38,411 nt of DNA from an uncultured Prevotellaceae bacterium (GTDB lineage Bacteria; Bacteroidota; Bacteroidia; Bacteroidales; Bacteroidaceae), in contig OMWC01000045.1 in NCBI GenBank assembly GCA_900314655.1, positions 1-38,411 of the forward strand. Direction: 5' to 3'. Each line of letters opens with the position of its first letter. Positions within the stretch are counted from its first letter, which is position 1. The notes under the pieces are model-generated. The model saw only the letters and a list, made by a program, of their open reading frames with translations, was not told the origin of the DNA and searched no databases. The position numbers and the translations under genes were made by a program. Below, piece after piece: positions 24,765 to 31,843 of this stretch.

Positions 24765-25499
24765 ATGACAAAAGTAAAGATACAGACCATGCTGGGCGAC
24801 ATCATAGTCCGCCTGTACGACGAGACACCCATCCACCGCGACAACTTCGTGAAGCTGGTGAGTGAAGGCTATTATGATGGCACGTTGTTCCATCGAGTGA
24901 TCAAGGACTTTATGATTCAGGGCGGCGATCCTGATTCCAAGGGCGCACCTGCAGGGAAGATACTGGGAGTGGGCGGTCCGGATTATACGCTCGAAGCCGA
25001 GATTAAGGAAGGGCTGTTCCACAAGCGCGGAGCCTTGGCAGCTGCCCGTCAGGGCGACGAGGTGAATCCGGAGCGCAGGAGCAGCGGCTCGCAGTTCTAT
25101 ATTGTATGGGGACAAAAGTACAACGAAGGGCAACTTCGCCAGTTTTCCAAGCAGCTGAAAATGCAGAAAGTACAGTCGGTATTCAATCAGCTTGCTTCCG
25201 AACATCGGGTCGAAATCATGCAGATGCGGCGTGACAGGAATCGGGCTGGTTTGCAAGAACTACAGGACCGTCTGGCTGCGGAAGCAGAAAAACAAGCTGC
25301 AGACTTTGCCGGTCTGACTGAGGAGCAAATGAAGATTTACTCCACAATAGGAGGAACGCCCCATCTCGATGGCCAATACACGGTGTTCGGGGAAGTTGAG
25401 GAAGGCCTTGACGTGGTGGAAATGATACAGGCAACTGCCACTGGCCGCGGCGATAGGCCTGTTGATGATTTGGAAATGAGAATTGTCCTTTGCGATTGA
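24765..25499 (+). CDS. Cyclophilin-type peptidyl-prolyl cis-trans isomerase
   Basis: This 244-aa protein has no signal peptide and so is cytosolic. The cyclophilin fold is split: residues 1-120 contain VRLYDETPIHRDNFVKLVSE, the catalytic FHRVIKDFMIQGGDP (Arg44 of FHRVI) and SGSQFYIVWG. Residues about 192-244 complete it (STIGGTPHLDGQYTVFGEVE). Between them is a helical insertion of roughly 70 residues (about 121-190, QLRQFSKQLKMQKVQSVFNQ to AAEAEKQAADFAGLTEEQMK), a feature I associate with Bacteroidota cyclophilins. It catalyses proline isomerisation during protein folding. The ATG at 24765 is chosen over a TTG two codons earlier. It leads an operon with the SDR remnant and a thioredoxin-like gene. 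Confidence 0.9.
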   Translation: MTKVKIQTMLGDIIVRLYDETPIHRDNFVKLVSEGYYDGTLFHRVIKDFMIQGGDPDSKGAPAGKILGVGGPDYTLEAEIKEGLFHKRGALAAARQGDEVNPERRSSGSQFYIVWGQKYNEGQLRQFSKQLKMQKVQSVFNQLASEHRVEIMQMRRDRNRAGLQELQDRLAAEAEKQAADFAGLTEEQMKIYSTIGGTPHLDGQYTVFGEVEEGLDVVEMIQATATGRGDRPVDDLEMRIVLCD

Positions 25500-25505
25500 G
25501 ATGAC

Positions 25506-25883
25506 ATGATGGATTTTAAGGACAAAATAGCCGTTGTTACGGGTGGCGCACAAGGCATAGGACGCTGCATTACCGAAGAGTTCCGGAAGGCAGGAGCGCA
25601 TGTGTGCGTGATTGACAAGCAGCAGGGAGACCACTTTGTCGGCGATCTTGCTGACAGCATCTCTCCTGGGTGGATTGATACGGCCTACACCGCGTATGAA
25701 GGCCCCGATGCCATCCAGCAGCCCACAGGTCGCGTGGGCAATCCGATGGACATTGCCAACATGGTGCTCTATCTTTGTTCCCGCAAGGCAGGGTTTATCA
25801 CGGGTGAAAATATCTGCATCGATGGCGGCATGACCCGCCAGATGATTTATCATGGTGACAATGGCTGGAGTTTTGAACCATAA
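25506..25883 (+). pseudogene. Short-chain dehydrogenase/reductase with catalytic core deleted in frame
   Basis: This 125-aa product starts MMDFKDKIAVVTGGAQGIGR, an intact NAD(P)-binding TGxxxGIG loop, and continues to GDLAD at residue 50. It then jumps directly to SISPGWIDTAYTAYEG and the normal SDR C-terminus (LCSRKAGFITGENICIDGGM). Typical SDRs are about 240-260 aa. The missing part, roughly 115 residues, contains the NNA motif, catalytic Ser and YxxxK. The deletion keeps frame, so a protein can be made but should have no oxidoreductase activity. It starts 6 bases after the cyclophilin stop and 12 bases before the next gene, so it stays inside the operon. Whether the stub has a new role is unknown. 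Confidence 0.85.
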
Positions 25884-25895
25884 CATCCCACAACT

Positions 25896-26420
25896 ATGAA
25901 TAAGAGTAGAATTAACATAAAGAGGACAGCCTGCTGGCTCCTCATGCTGATGGGAGTCGTCAGCAATATCCAGGCGCAAAAGGGGTTGAAAAAGGTCTAT
26001 AACGAGACCGTCAACCCCATCGAGCAAATAGACCAGGCCATAGTGAAAGCAAAGACGGAAGGCAAGTTTGTCATCTGTCAGGTCGGTGGAAACTGGTGTC
26101 CCTGGTGTTTGCGCTTTGCAGACTTCATAACCAACGACACCACCATCAGCAAATGCATCAACGAGAACTTCGAGTATATCCATGTGAACTACAACCCACG
26201 TAAATCAGGAAGCGAGCTGCAACAGCAACAGGCCGCAGCCCTAATGAAGAGGCTTAACAACTGTGGACGTTTCGGATTCCCCGTGTTCGTAGTGCTTAAT
26301 GGTGAAGGAACGGTTATCCATATTCAGGATTCAAGTTTCTTGGAGGAAGGACAAGGCTACAACCAGGAGAAGGTGTTACGCTTCCTCAAGAACTGGACTC
26401 CGAAAGCTGTGGAGCCGTGA
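25896..26420 (+). CDS. Exported thioredoxin-like protein
   Basis: This 174-aa protein has a signal peptide (ACWLLMLMGVVSNIQAQ). The thioredoxin fold contains the redox motif WCPWC (Cys68, Cys71) in GGNWCPWCLRFADF and the cis-Pro segment RFGFPVFVVLNGEG. It is likely a periplasmic disulfide reductase of the thioredoxin_7 type. It is the third gene of the cyclophilin operon, so the operon joins two protein-folding functions. Its stop overlaps a possible GTG start of the AraC gene that follows, whose own -7 box lies 29 bases downstream. Confidence 0.88.
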   Translation: MNKSRINIKRTACWLLMLMGVVSNIQAQKGLKKVYNETVNPIEQIDQAIVKAKTEGKFVICQVGGNWCPWCLRFADFITNDTTISKCINENFEYIHVNYNPRKSGSELQQQQAAALMKRLNNCGRFGFPVFVVLNGEGTVIHIQDSSFLEEGQGYNQEKVLRFLKNWTPKAVEP

Positions 26421-26448
26421 CATTACGTGCCATACCAAAGAAAATTCG

Positions 26449-26456
26449 TACTTTTG
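26449..26456 (+). promoter_or_regulatory. -7 box just before the first AraC-type gene
   Basis: TACTTTTG matches TAnnTTTG. A transcript starting about 7 bases later would begin almost at the ATG at 26465, so the mRNA could be nearly leaderless. No -33 TTG is visible at the usual distance. Confidence 0.45.
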
Positions 26457-26464
26457 TACCTTCT

Positions 26465-27418
26465 ATGACGATAGACCTATATATCAACGAAGCAAATGAC
26501 TATGCACGAGATATTGGTGCGCCAGTCTATCACCCCCACGTATCCGTGATACACTACGACGAGGTGGGTGAGATACGCCACACGTTGAACCGAATCAACT
26601 GCTACGCTGTTTTCCTGCAACAGGAATTCCCGGAAGGTCTGGCTTATGGCATTGGTACCTATCATGAAAGGCCACGGGTAAGCGCTATGGCGGGAATGGG
26701 CGACGGCTCGCTGATAGCCTTCTCACCAGGCCAGATAGGCGGCAAGCATGATGACGGCACGCGCCGTCAGTACCACGGTTGGGTACTCCTTTTCGACGAC
26801 GAGTTCATACAAGGATCAGACATAGAACGGAAACTCGGCAGCTATCAGTTCTTCTCCTACCATTCAAACGAAGCACTTATCATAACTCCAGAGGAAAAGG
26901 ACATACTGAATCGGCTCATGGCCGACCTGCGGCAGGAGTTGGCAACGCAGTCTCAGTCATACGGCCACGATGACATCGTCAGGAATTACATCCTGCTCAT
27001 CCTGGACTATTGCAACCGCTTCCATTTCCGCCAGTTTAAGGAAACGACAGCCGTAGGCAGCGACATACTCAGCCGTTTCCAACAGGTGCTGACCGATTAT
27101 TACTCACATGGCATGCATAAAACGAAAGGATTGCCCACCGTAAAACACTGCGCCAGCGAATTATGCCTTTCACCAGGCCACTTTGGCGACATCATCAGAA
27201 ATGCCCTTGGCGAGAGTCCGAAAGACTATATCCGCAATTTCATAACATTGCGCGCTAAAAACCTCATTCTCAGCGGCAAGACCATCGACCATGTGGCCGA
27301 AGAGCTGGGCTTTGAATATCCCCAGCACTTTACCCGTATGTTCAAGAACGCAACTGGGTTCACACCGAGGCAATTCATTGACAGTCAGCGCAAAAAAAAT
27401 AAAAACACGACTTCGTAA
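26465..27418 (+). CDS. AraC-family transcriptional regulator, 317 aa
   Basis: The N-terminal part (about 1-200) resembles a cupin-like sensor domain of AraC proteins (NCYAVFLQQEFPEGLAYGIG, GDGSLIAFSPGQIGGKHDDG, YHGWVLLFDDEFIQGSDIER). The C-terminal 100 residues hold two helix-turn-helix units, the first at VKHCASELCLSPGHFGDIIR and the second ending HVAEELGFEYPQHFTRMFKN followed by GFTPRQF. The ATG at 26465 fits a promoter box at 26449. A GTG at 26417, overlapping the thioredoxin-like stop, would add 16 residues and couple it to the operon, so the start is uncertain. It converges with the second AraC gene, 27 bases away. The inducer is unknown. Confidence 0.88.
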   Translation: MTIDLYINEANDYARDIGAPVYHPHVSVIHYDEVGEIRHTLNRINCYAVFLQQEFPEGLAYGIGTYHERPRVSAMAGMGDGSLIAFSPGQIGGKHDDGTRRQYHGWVLLFDDEFIQGSDIERKLGSYQFFSYHSNEALIITPEEKDILNRLMADLRQELATQSQSYGHDDIVRNYILLILDYCNRFHFRQFKETTAVGSDILSRFQQVLTDYYSHGMHKTKGLPTVKHCASELCLSPGHFGDIIRNALGESPKDYIRNFITLRAKNLILSGKTIDHVAEELGFEYPQHFTRMFKNATGFTPRQFIDSQRKKNKNTTS

Positions 27419-27445
27419 TTCGTAAATCCAACTTCGTACTTCTTT

Positions 27446-28309
27446 TTAACGATTACCAACTGCAGATGGCGGCAATCCGTATTGCTGCTTGAAGATACGG
27501 CTGAAATGAGTAGGGTTCTCGAAACCAAGGCTGTAGGCCACATCAGCTACCGACATCCGAGATGATTGGAGCATCTGGCGGGCCTTCGACAATCGCTTCT
27601 CACGAATCCATTTGGCAGGTGTCTCGCCGTAGATGCTCTGGAAGTCGCGTTTGAAACTGGAGATGGAGCGTCCCGACAGATATGCAAGCTCTTCAAGAGA
27701 GATAGGCGAAGTGTAGTTTTCTTCCACCACCCGGTGAATATCAATCCTCACGGGCTGACGCAGCTGAAGCATCTGCCTGAAGATGTTCTTCGAGCAGTCC
27801 ATCACGTTATACAGCAATTCCATCACCTTCAGGCGCAAGAGGCCGGGATTGGTCTGCAATGGATCGTTGAAATATGGCGACAACGACCAGCAATAGGCCA
27901 CAAGGCGGTCGCTCATGGGCGAAACCTTCACGCCCAGTTCCTCCGTTGTCAGCGGAATCGCGATGTGCTGCTGGGTCAGGAAGTCGGAAATCAGCTCATC
28001 GGTGATGGCAAAGAGCAAACTCTCGAAAAGTCCCGTCTTCGCGTCGCCCCGTTTCTCGTAGCTCACGCTATGGGCACGCCTCAGAAGCACCATCTCATTC
28101 CTGCGTACTACACACGTCTGCCTGCCGCACGTCAGCTTCACCTCGCCGCCCAGCACCACGTAGAGCAGATGCTGCTCCAGAAAGAAAGTGCCTTTGTCGC
28201 CAGCAGTGGCGATGCACTGGTCAATCACACTACCCCCATCGAGCACCAACGACGAGGCCCTGTAGTCGCCCGTCACCATTGCCGTAGGGAATCTGATAAT
28301 CCTGCTCAT
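27446..28309 (-). CDS. AraC-family transcriptional regulator, 287 aa (ExsA-like)
   Basis: The N-terminal cupin-like half reads FFLEQHLLYVVLGGEVKLTC then RQTCVVRRNEMVLLRRAHSV. The C-terminal DNA-binding half (about 185-285) has ISLEELAYLSGRSISSFKRD, the GETPAKWIREKRLSKARQML linker, and SVADVAYSLGFENPTHFSRI followed by FKQQYGLPPS. Both helix-turn-helix units look complete. The gene lies 64 bases downstream of the NTF2-like gene on the same strand and may be cotranscribed. Two direct repeats upstream of that gene's promoter (28834-28870) are a likely binding site, giving a self-regulated unit. The ligand is unknown. Confidence 0.9.
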   Translation of the reverse strand: MSRIIRFPTAMVTGDYRASSLVLDGGSVIDQCIATAGDKGTFFLEQHLLYVVLGGEVKLTCGRQTCVVRRNEMVLLRRAHSVSYEKRGDAKTGLFESLLFAITDELISDFLTQQHIAIPLTTEELGVKVSPMSDRLVAYCWSLSPYFNDPLQTNPGLLRLKVMELLYNVMDCSKNIFRQMLQLRQPVRIDIHRVVEENYTSPISLEELAYLSGRSISSFKRDFQSIYGETPAKWIREKRLSKARQMLQSSRMSVADVAYSLGFENPTHFSRIFKQQYGLPPSAVGNR

Positions 28310-28373
28310 CGATGTTCATATATAAAAAAACGATCTGCAAAATTAAGGAAAATCTTGCAGACCAAAGAATGCT

Positions 28374-28757
28374 TTACTTAGAAATTGTGTTTGAGTTCTG
28401 ATTATAAGCCTTTGCCACACATTTCCATTCACCGTCAATCTTCAGCAACAGGAGCACATCGGTAAAGTCGATAGAACCTCCCCACCCTTCTTCCAACACG
28501 CGCACCACGGCCAGCGTCTCTTCCAGTTCCAGCACGTCGATGCGGGTCTTGAACTCGTCGCCGCCACCCACGGTGTCAACATTATGATAGAATTGTTCGA
28601 TGCTACCACGCTCGAAATTTCCGTTCAGGAAACCAAACAGGCAGGCATCCTCTGTGAACAACTCCCTTGCATACTTACTGTTGCCCTCGGCAACGCTCCT
28701 CGTAAACTTGCTTGCAGCTTCTACCACTGCATTGTAGTCTTCAATCTTGCTTCTCAT
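28374..28757 (-). CDS. NTF2-like (SnoaL/lumazine-binding-like) protein, 127 aa
   Basis: A short cytosolic protein with the cone-like alpha+beta pattern of the NTF2 superfamily: YNAVVEAASKFTRSVAEGNS, YARELFTEDACLFGFLNGNF, and LEETLAVVRVLEEGWGGSID followed by FTDVLLLLKIDGEWKCVAKA. Such proteins are small ligand-binding or isomerase-like proteins. The closing DGEWKCVAKAYN is typical of the Bacteroidota lumazine-binding-like group. It has its own -7 box (28801-28808) with putative operator repeats, and is followed by an AraC regulator that probably controls it. Confidence 0.75.
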   Translation of the reverse strand: MRSKIEDYNAVVEAASKFTRSVAEGNSKYARELFTEDACLFGFLNGNFERGSIEQFYHNVDTVGGGDEFKTRIDVLELEETLAVVRVLEEGWGGSIDFTDVLLLLKIDGEWKCVAKAYNQNSNTISK

Positions 28758-28800
28758 ATTACCTTTGAATTTAAATTAAAATGATATTCCAATTACGATG

Positions 28801-28808
28801 CAAAGGTA
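28801..28808 (-). promoter_or_regulatory. -7 box of the NTF2-like gene
   Basis: Minus strand TACCTTTG, 43 bases before the ATG. No -33 TTG at the canonical spacing, which would fit an activator-dependent promoter. Confidence 0.6.
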
Positions 28809-28833
28809 TGACTATTTCAGCAAAAAAGCCTTT

Positions 28834-28870
28834 CTATTTGGTCCAACCATTCTGCCTATTCAGTCCAAAC
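28834..28870 (-). promoter_or_regulatory. Two direct repeats, candidate AraC operator
   Basis: CTATTTGGTCCAAC (28834-28847) and CTATTCAGTCCAAAC (28856-28870), start-to-start spacing 22 bp, about two DNA turns. On the minus strand they lie just upstream of the -33 position of the NTF2-like promoter, the usual place for an AraC-type activator. Confidence 0.55.
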
Positions 28871-28904
28871 GGCATATCCTGTAGGCTCTATGACAGATCA
28901 CACC

Positions 28905-31169
28905 CTACAGATACAGTAGCCTTGACACTTCAGCCGGATTGAGAGCCCATTCGTAGGTATATGCCTCATCGGCTTCGTCCGCATTCTCCACTATTTCGAG
29001 ATGCTGGGCCTCGGCCTTCATGGCCAGCAACTGGCCCAAGGAGAGCTTTGCCTCCAGTTTGCGGAGCAAGGCTTCCACGGAGGAGCTGTCAGCACCGTGA
29101 AGGGTCTGCGCCGTGAAGGGCATCTCCAGCCAGATAATCTCGCACTTGGGTACATCGAGCACTCCGAACACCAGTCCCTTCGACAGGTTACCCTCGCTAA
29201 TGCGAACCATGTGCTGCACACACGACGGGTCGTAGGCCACACCTTTATTCTCGGAAACCTTCATCGGATAGGCAGAGTCCATCCAGCCAACAACAAGATT
29301 AGGTGAAAGGGCACCTGTGGAGTATGCGTTACATGTAAATGTAACGTAGGTGGCTCCAGCTTTCTCAAGTTCTGGAATCGACAATTCTATGTATTCGGCG
29401 GTCCCCACCATCTCTGGGACGGAACGGATGTCGCCCGAGTGCTTGGCACCGGCACACGTGAGATTGTAGTAGGCACATTCTTCTATCTTTCCCTCGGGAA
29501 GGGCTATACGGGCACTGAGGTCCATGTCGAGATGCTGAGCATGAAGCCCCTTGCCCCACTGGAGGAACAGGCGCACGGCATCACCCTCCACAGGGAAGCG
29601 AGTGCCCATTAGGGCGCAGGAGACGTCCTGGATGGTTGACGAACGGTCGCCCACACTGACAGGGATATTGTAGAGCGAAGATTCAATGAAGATAGTCTTG
29701 CTCTCCATCTGCTGAGCTGCGAAACGTCTTGACATGGATGTTTTATAAAGACTGTTCACGGCTCCAACCATTGACTTTAGGGAATCCTCATCATAGAGTA
29801 CCAGCAACTTGTTAGGCTCAATCTTGTGAGTAACTCCTGTGATAGGACGAGCCAGTCGTGTGGCCTTCGGGTCGAAATACGCCTCAGCGGCATTGCCGAG
29901 CGAGAGCAACAGACGGGCAGGTAGTTTGTCAGCTACCTCACCAAAGGCGGTAAGCACCTTGTCGCTGCCAAAACGGAGCATTGAGGCGAATAGACAACGG
30001 GCGAAAAGACCAGGGCGTTCCTTCAGCAATGCCATCGTCTTTTCGGCATTGTTCTCCAGACGAGCCTTGTCTACACGTCCCTGCCATGTGGTGTAGTCCT
30101 GCTTGTAGAAAACATCGAGAATCTCCGCCAGATGGTCGAATCCGTTCTTTCTGGAATACTCACCCAGACGGAGCGCACGGATCATGCGTACCCACATGCC
30201 ACGCTTAGGGTTCATGTTCTCGGCGGCCTGTCTGGCAGTCATGGGAAGAGCATTCATCCATAAGGCCACACGCAGGCAGACGCGACGGTCGTACTTTAGC
30301 ATCAGTTTCTTCTTCATGTCCTTGGCAGCATCCATTCCACGGTCGAGCGGTCCCCACATGTGGTTGTACAGTTTTCGGGCATGTGTAACGAGCGTCTTAG
30401 GCTCTATAATCTGCACGTAGCCGGTCTTTTCATACCAAAGATAGCGCAAAATGTCGGTGGGAGTCTTCAGCAGTTTCGAGGCTTCGTCTGCCCTTCCCTT
30501 TCCGACAAGTAGTTTGACGACCAGCATGGCGGTCTCTTTCATCGTGATGTTGGCATCCTCTGGCAAAGGAAACACCTGAAGCAACTGCTCCAGCGAATCC
30601 TTCTGGGTACCGTCGAGTGGAGTGACTGATGCCAGAAGTGACTCAAACACGTTCTTCATATCGCTGACCGTGAACAGGCGCAATTCCTTCAGTTTGCTGG
30701 CCTGCCCCTTATAAACGAAGTCGGTTGTCTGGAACGGCGTGCCGCAGAACGGGCAACCGTTGTAGCGCTCCAGGGGGAAGGTTCCTTCAGGAATGAGGTG
30801 ACTGCAAGGCAGCGTAGTTCCCTTGAAACCAGCCTCTTTGCCGAAGATATTGGCAATCCATGTGATAATATGATCTGCCAAAGTCTCTCCCGTAGGCACG
30901 TTCCACCCTTTGACGAGTGGTGCCCAGTTCAACTTGACGCCCATCACGTCGTTGATGCACTCGGTGATTTCTGCCAATCGATCGGCTGAAACTGCATTCA
31001 ACGCATGAAGCAACTGCTCGCTCACGTAGAAGCCGTTCTCCTTCAGACGGGTGACGAATGCCATCACCGGAGCAGTAGCCTCACTTCGCATGTCGATGTC
31101 CTCTCGGTTAATGTCGAGGAACACAGCGCGGTAGCGCAGGGCTACCTTTGTCAATGTCTTGTTGTTCAT
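28905..31169 (-). CDS. RING/zinc-finger and TerD-like domain protein, 754 aa (MXAN_6230/SCO0854-like)
   Basis: Cytosolic, no signal peptide or membrane segment. Around residues 120-145 is a compact Cys/His cluster (Cys122, His124, Cys139, Cys142 in CPFCGTPF), a short RING/treble-clef-like zinc site. The middle (about 170-480) is helical and repeat-like, with CLRVALWMNALPMTARQAAE and RGMWVRMIRALRLGEYSRKN. The region about 500-690 resembles TerD-type domains: VSCALMGTRFPVEGDAVRLF, QHLDMDLSARIALPEG, AKHSGDIRSVPEMVGTAEYI, TYVTFTCNAYSTGAL. From memory this fits proteins annotated as MXAN_6230/SCO0854-family RING domain proteins, linked to Ter-type stress or conflict systems. It is the only protein gene of a transcript that first encodes five structured RNAs, with a WYL regulator opposite, so an RNA-related role is likely. 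Confidence 0.7.
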   Translation of the reverse strand: MNNKTLTKVALRYRAVFLDINREDIDMRSEATAPVMAFVTRLKENGFYVSEQLLHALNAVSADRLAEITECINDVMGVKLNWAPLVKGWNVPTGETLADHIITWIANIFGKEAGFKGTTLPCSHLIPEGTFPLERYNGCPFCGTPFQTTDFVYKGQASKLKELRLFTVSDMKNVFESLLASVTPLDGTQKDSLEQLLQVFPLPEDANITMKETAMLVVKLLVGKGRADEASKLLKTPTDILRYLWYEKTGYVQIIEPKTLVTHARKLYNHMWGPLDRGMDAAKDMKKKLMLKYDRRVCLRVALWMNALPMTARQAAENMNPKRGMWVRMIRALRLGEYSRKNGFDHLAEILDVFYKQDYTTWQGRVDKARLENNAEKTMALLKERPGLFARCLFASMLRFGSDKVLTAFGEVADKLPARLLLSLGNAAEAYFDPKATRLARPITGVTHKIEPNKLLVLYDEDSLKSMVGAVNSLYKTSMSRRFAAQQMESKTIFIESSLYNIPVSVGDRSSTIQDVSCALMGTRFPVEGDAVRLFLQWGKGLHAQHLDMDLSARIALPEGKIEECAYYNLTCAGAKHSGDIRSVPEMVGTAEYIELSIPELEKAGATYVTFTCNAYSTGALSPNLVVGWMDSAYPMKVSENKGVAYDPSCVQHMVRISEGNLSKGLVFGVLDVPKCEIIWLEMPFTAQTLHGADSSSVEALLRKLEAKLSLGQLLAMKAEAQHLEIVENADEADEAYTYEWALNPAEVSRLLYL

Positions 31170-31185
31170 AACGTTTGTAATTTAA

Positions 31186-31260
31186 AAGGTAATTGGCTGG
31201 CAGCGACAGGTCGCGTGTCTGTCTCAATCTAGTGCGCTGAAGTATGTCAGCCTTGACCTT
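31186..31260 (-). ncRNA. Structured RNA repeat R1 (stem-loop family, copy 1)
   Basis: Plus-strand coordinates of pairing: AAGGT 31186-31190 with ACCTT 31256-31260, GGCTG 31195-31199 with CAGCC 31248-31252, CAGCG 31201-31205 with CGCTG 31235-31239, and ACAG 31206-31209 with CTGT 31219-31222. It shares AGGTAATTG, GAAGTA and CTTGACCT with R2 and R3. It ends 16 bases before the start codon of the 754-aa gene. Confidence 0.7.
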
Positions 31261-31271
31261 GTTAATATTAA

Positions 31272-31330
31272 GAGGTAATTGAGAAACTGAACTTGGAATG
31301 TTAAGAAGAAGTAAGTCCCTCTTAGACCTC
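31272..31330 (-). ncRNA. Structured RNA repeat R2 (stem-loop family, copy 2)
   Basis: Outer stem GAGGT 31272-31276 with ACCTC 31326-31330. It has conserved AATTGA after the left arm and GAAGTAAG and CTTAGACC before the right arm. Inner pairing is weaker than in R1 and R3 (GAG with CTC, ACTT with AAGT). It lies 12 bases from the 3' CCA of the tRNA-like element TL1. Confidence 0.6.
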
Positions 31331-31342
31331 GTTGATAATCAT

Positions 31343-31465
31343 TGGAGCTGCGAGCAGGACTCGAACCTGCGACCTATAGGCACTACAAGCTGGAGTATGT
31401 GGTGATTGGTCCCTCACGGGAAATGTCATCACAATCTATTGCTCTACCAACTGAGCTATCGCAGC
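31343..31465 (-). ncRNA. tRNA-like RNA TL1: tRNA frame with 47-nt expansion of the anticodon loop
   Basis: Minus strand, 123 nt. It has a perfect 7-bp acceptor (GCTGCGA with TCGCAGC), D arm GCTC-AGTTGGTA-GAGC, 5-nt variable loop AGGTC, T arm GCAGG-TTCGAGT-CCTGC, discriminator T and an encoded CCA. The anticodon stem (ATAGA with CCTAT, last pair A-C mismatched) is in the canonical place but encloses 54 nt instead of 7. Inside are GTGAT/ATCAC and a TCCC-GTGA-GGGA hairpin with a GNRA loop. If the insert were removed the anticodon might read GTG, but the T discriminator does not fit a histidine tRNA. So this is either a tRNA with an unusual intron or, more likely, a tRNA mimic. Confidence 0.8.
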
Positions 31466-31469
31466 ATGA

Positions 31470-31543
31470 AGAGAGGTAATTGAACCGGCTAATAGAGCCT
31501 CTTTAGCATAAGATCGAAGAAGTAAGCCGCCCTTGACCTCTCT
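31470..31543 (-). ncRNA. Structured RNA repeat R3 (stem-loop family, copy 3)
   Basis: Outer stem AGAGAGGT 31470-31477 with ACCTCTCT 31536-31543, inner stem CGGCT 31486-31490 with AGCCG 31525-31529. It has the conserved AATTGA and GAAGTAAG...CCTTGACC blocks. It lies 4 bases from TL1 and directly after TL2. Confidence 0.7.
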
Positions 31544-31544
31544 A

Positions 31545-31622
31545 TAGCTATGCGGACCGGACTCGAACCGGCAACACATTGCTGTGCATTAATCATCGCT
31601 CTTCCGCCTGAGCTACCGCACT
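31545..31622 (-). ncRNA. tRNA-like RNA TL2: tRNA frame without a normal anticodon arm
   Basis: Minus strand. Acceptor AGTGCGG pairs with CCGCATA at six of seven positions. D arm GCTC-AGGCGGAA-GAGC is perfect. T arm GCCGG-TTCGAGT-CCGGT is complete apart from a G-T pair. Between them, the 24 nt that should form the anticodon arm and variable loop cannot form a normal anticodon stem and instead form CACA-GCAA-TGTG, a GNRA-capped hairpin. The 3' end reads CTA, not CCA. It is not a functional translation tRNA by these features. It is the first element of the RNA array, about 65 bases after the predicted transcription start. Confidence 0.75.
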
Positions 31623-31694
31623 TTTCTTTTTCGAGTGGTTGTCGCCACCCAGCGTGCCAATACATCCATACAGATTCTTTCATGGAACGCATTG

Positions 31695-31732
31695 CAAAAG
31701 TAGATACATGCTACGCAGTCTTTCTGCGTAGC
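31695..31732 (-). promoter_or_regulatory. Promoter and inverted-repeat operator of the RNA array/RING-TerD operon
   Basis: Minus-strand -7 box TACTTTTG (31702-31695). Directly upstream, where a -33 box would lie, is a perfect 9-bp inverted repeat GCTACGCAG-TCTTT-CTGCGTAGC (31710-31732). The half-site TGCGTAG occurs again at 31794-31800 next to the WYL gene promoter. It is a likely operator for the divergent WYL regulator. Confidence 0.7.
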
Positions 31733-31793
31733 TGGAAATATTTTGTGAAAAACCTCAAAAAAAACGTGTTTTTCCACTTTTGCGCAAATAAGT

Positions 31794-31816
31794 TGCGTAG
31801 AAAATACTTATCTTTG
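31794..31816 (+). promoter_or_regulatory. WYL gene promoter with operator half-site
   Basis: -7 box TATCTTTG (31809-31816), 27 bases before the ATG. The half-site TGCGTAG (31794-31800) of the inverted repeat lies just upstream, and a palindrome TTTGCGCAAA (31779-31788) is 5 bases further. Autoregulation is plausible. Confidence 0.6.
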
Positions 31817-31843
31817 CGTCAACATTAACAAGAATTTCAGCCT

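Noticed and set aside
31343..31465. Ordinary tRNA-His call for TL1
   Set aside because: The loop after the GTG triplet is 54 nt long, the stem closes with an A-C mismatch and the discriminator is T, so a normal histidine tRNA is not supported.
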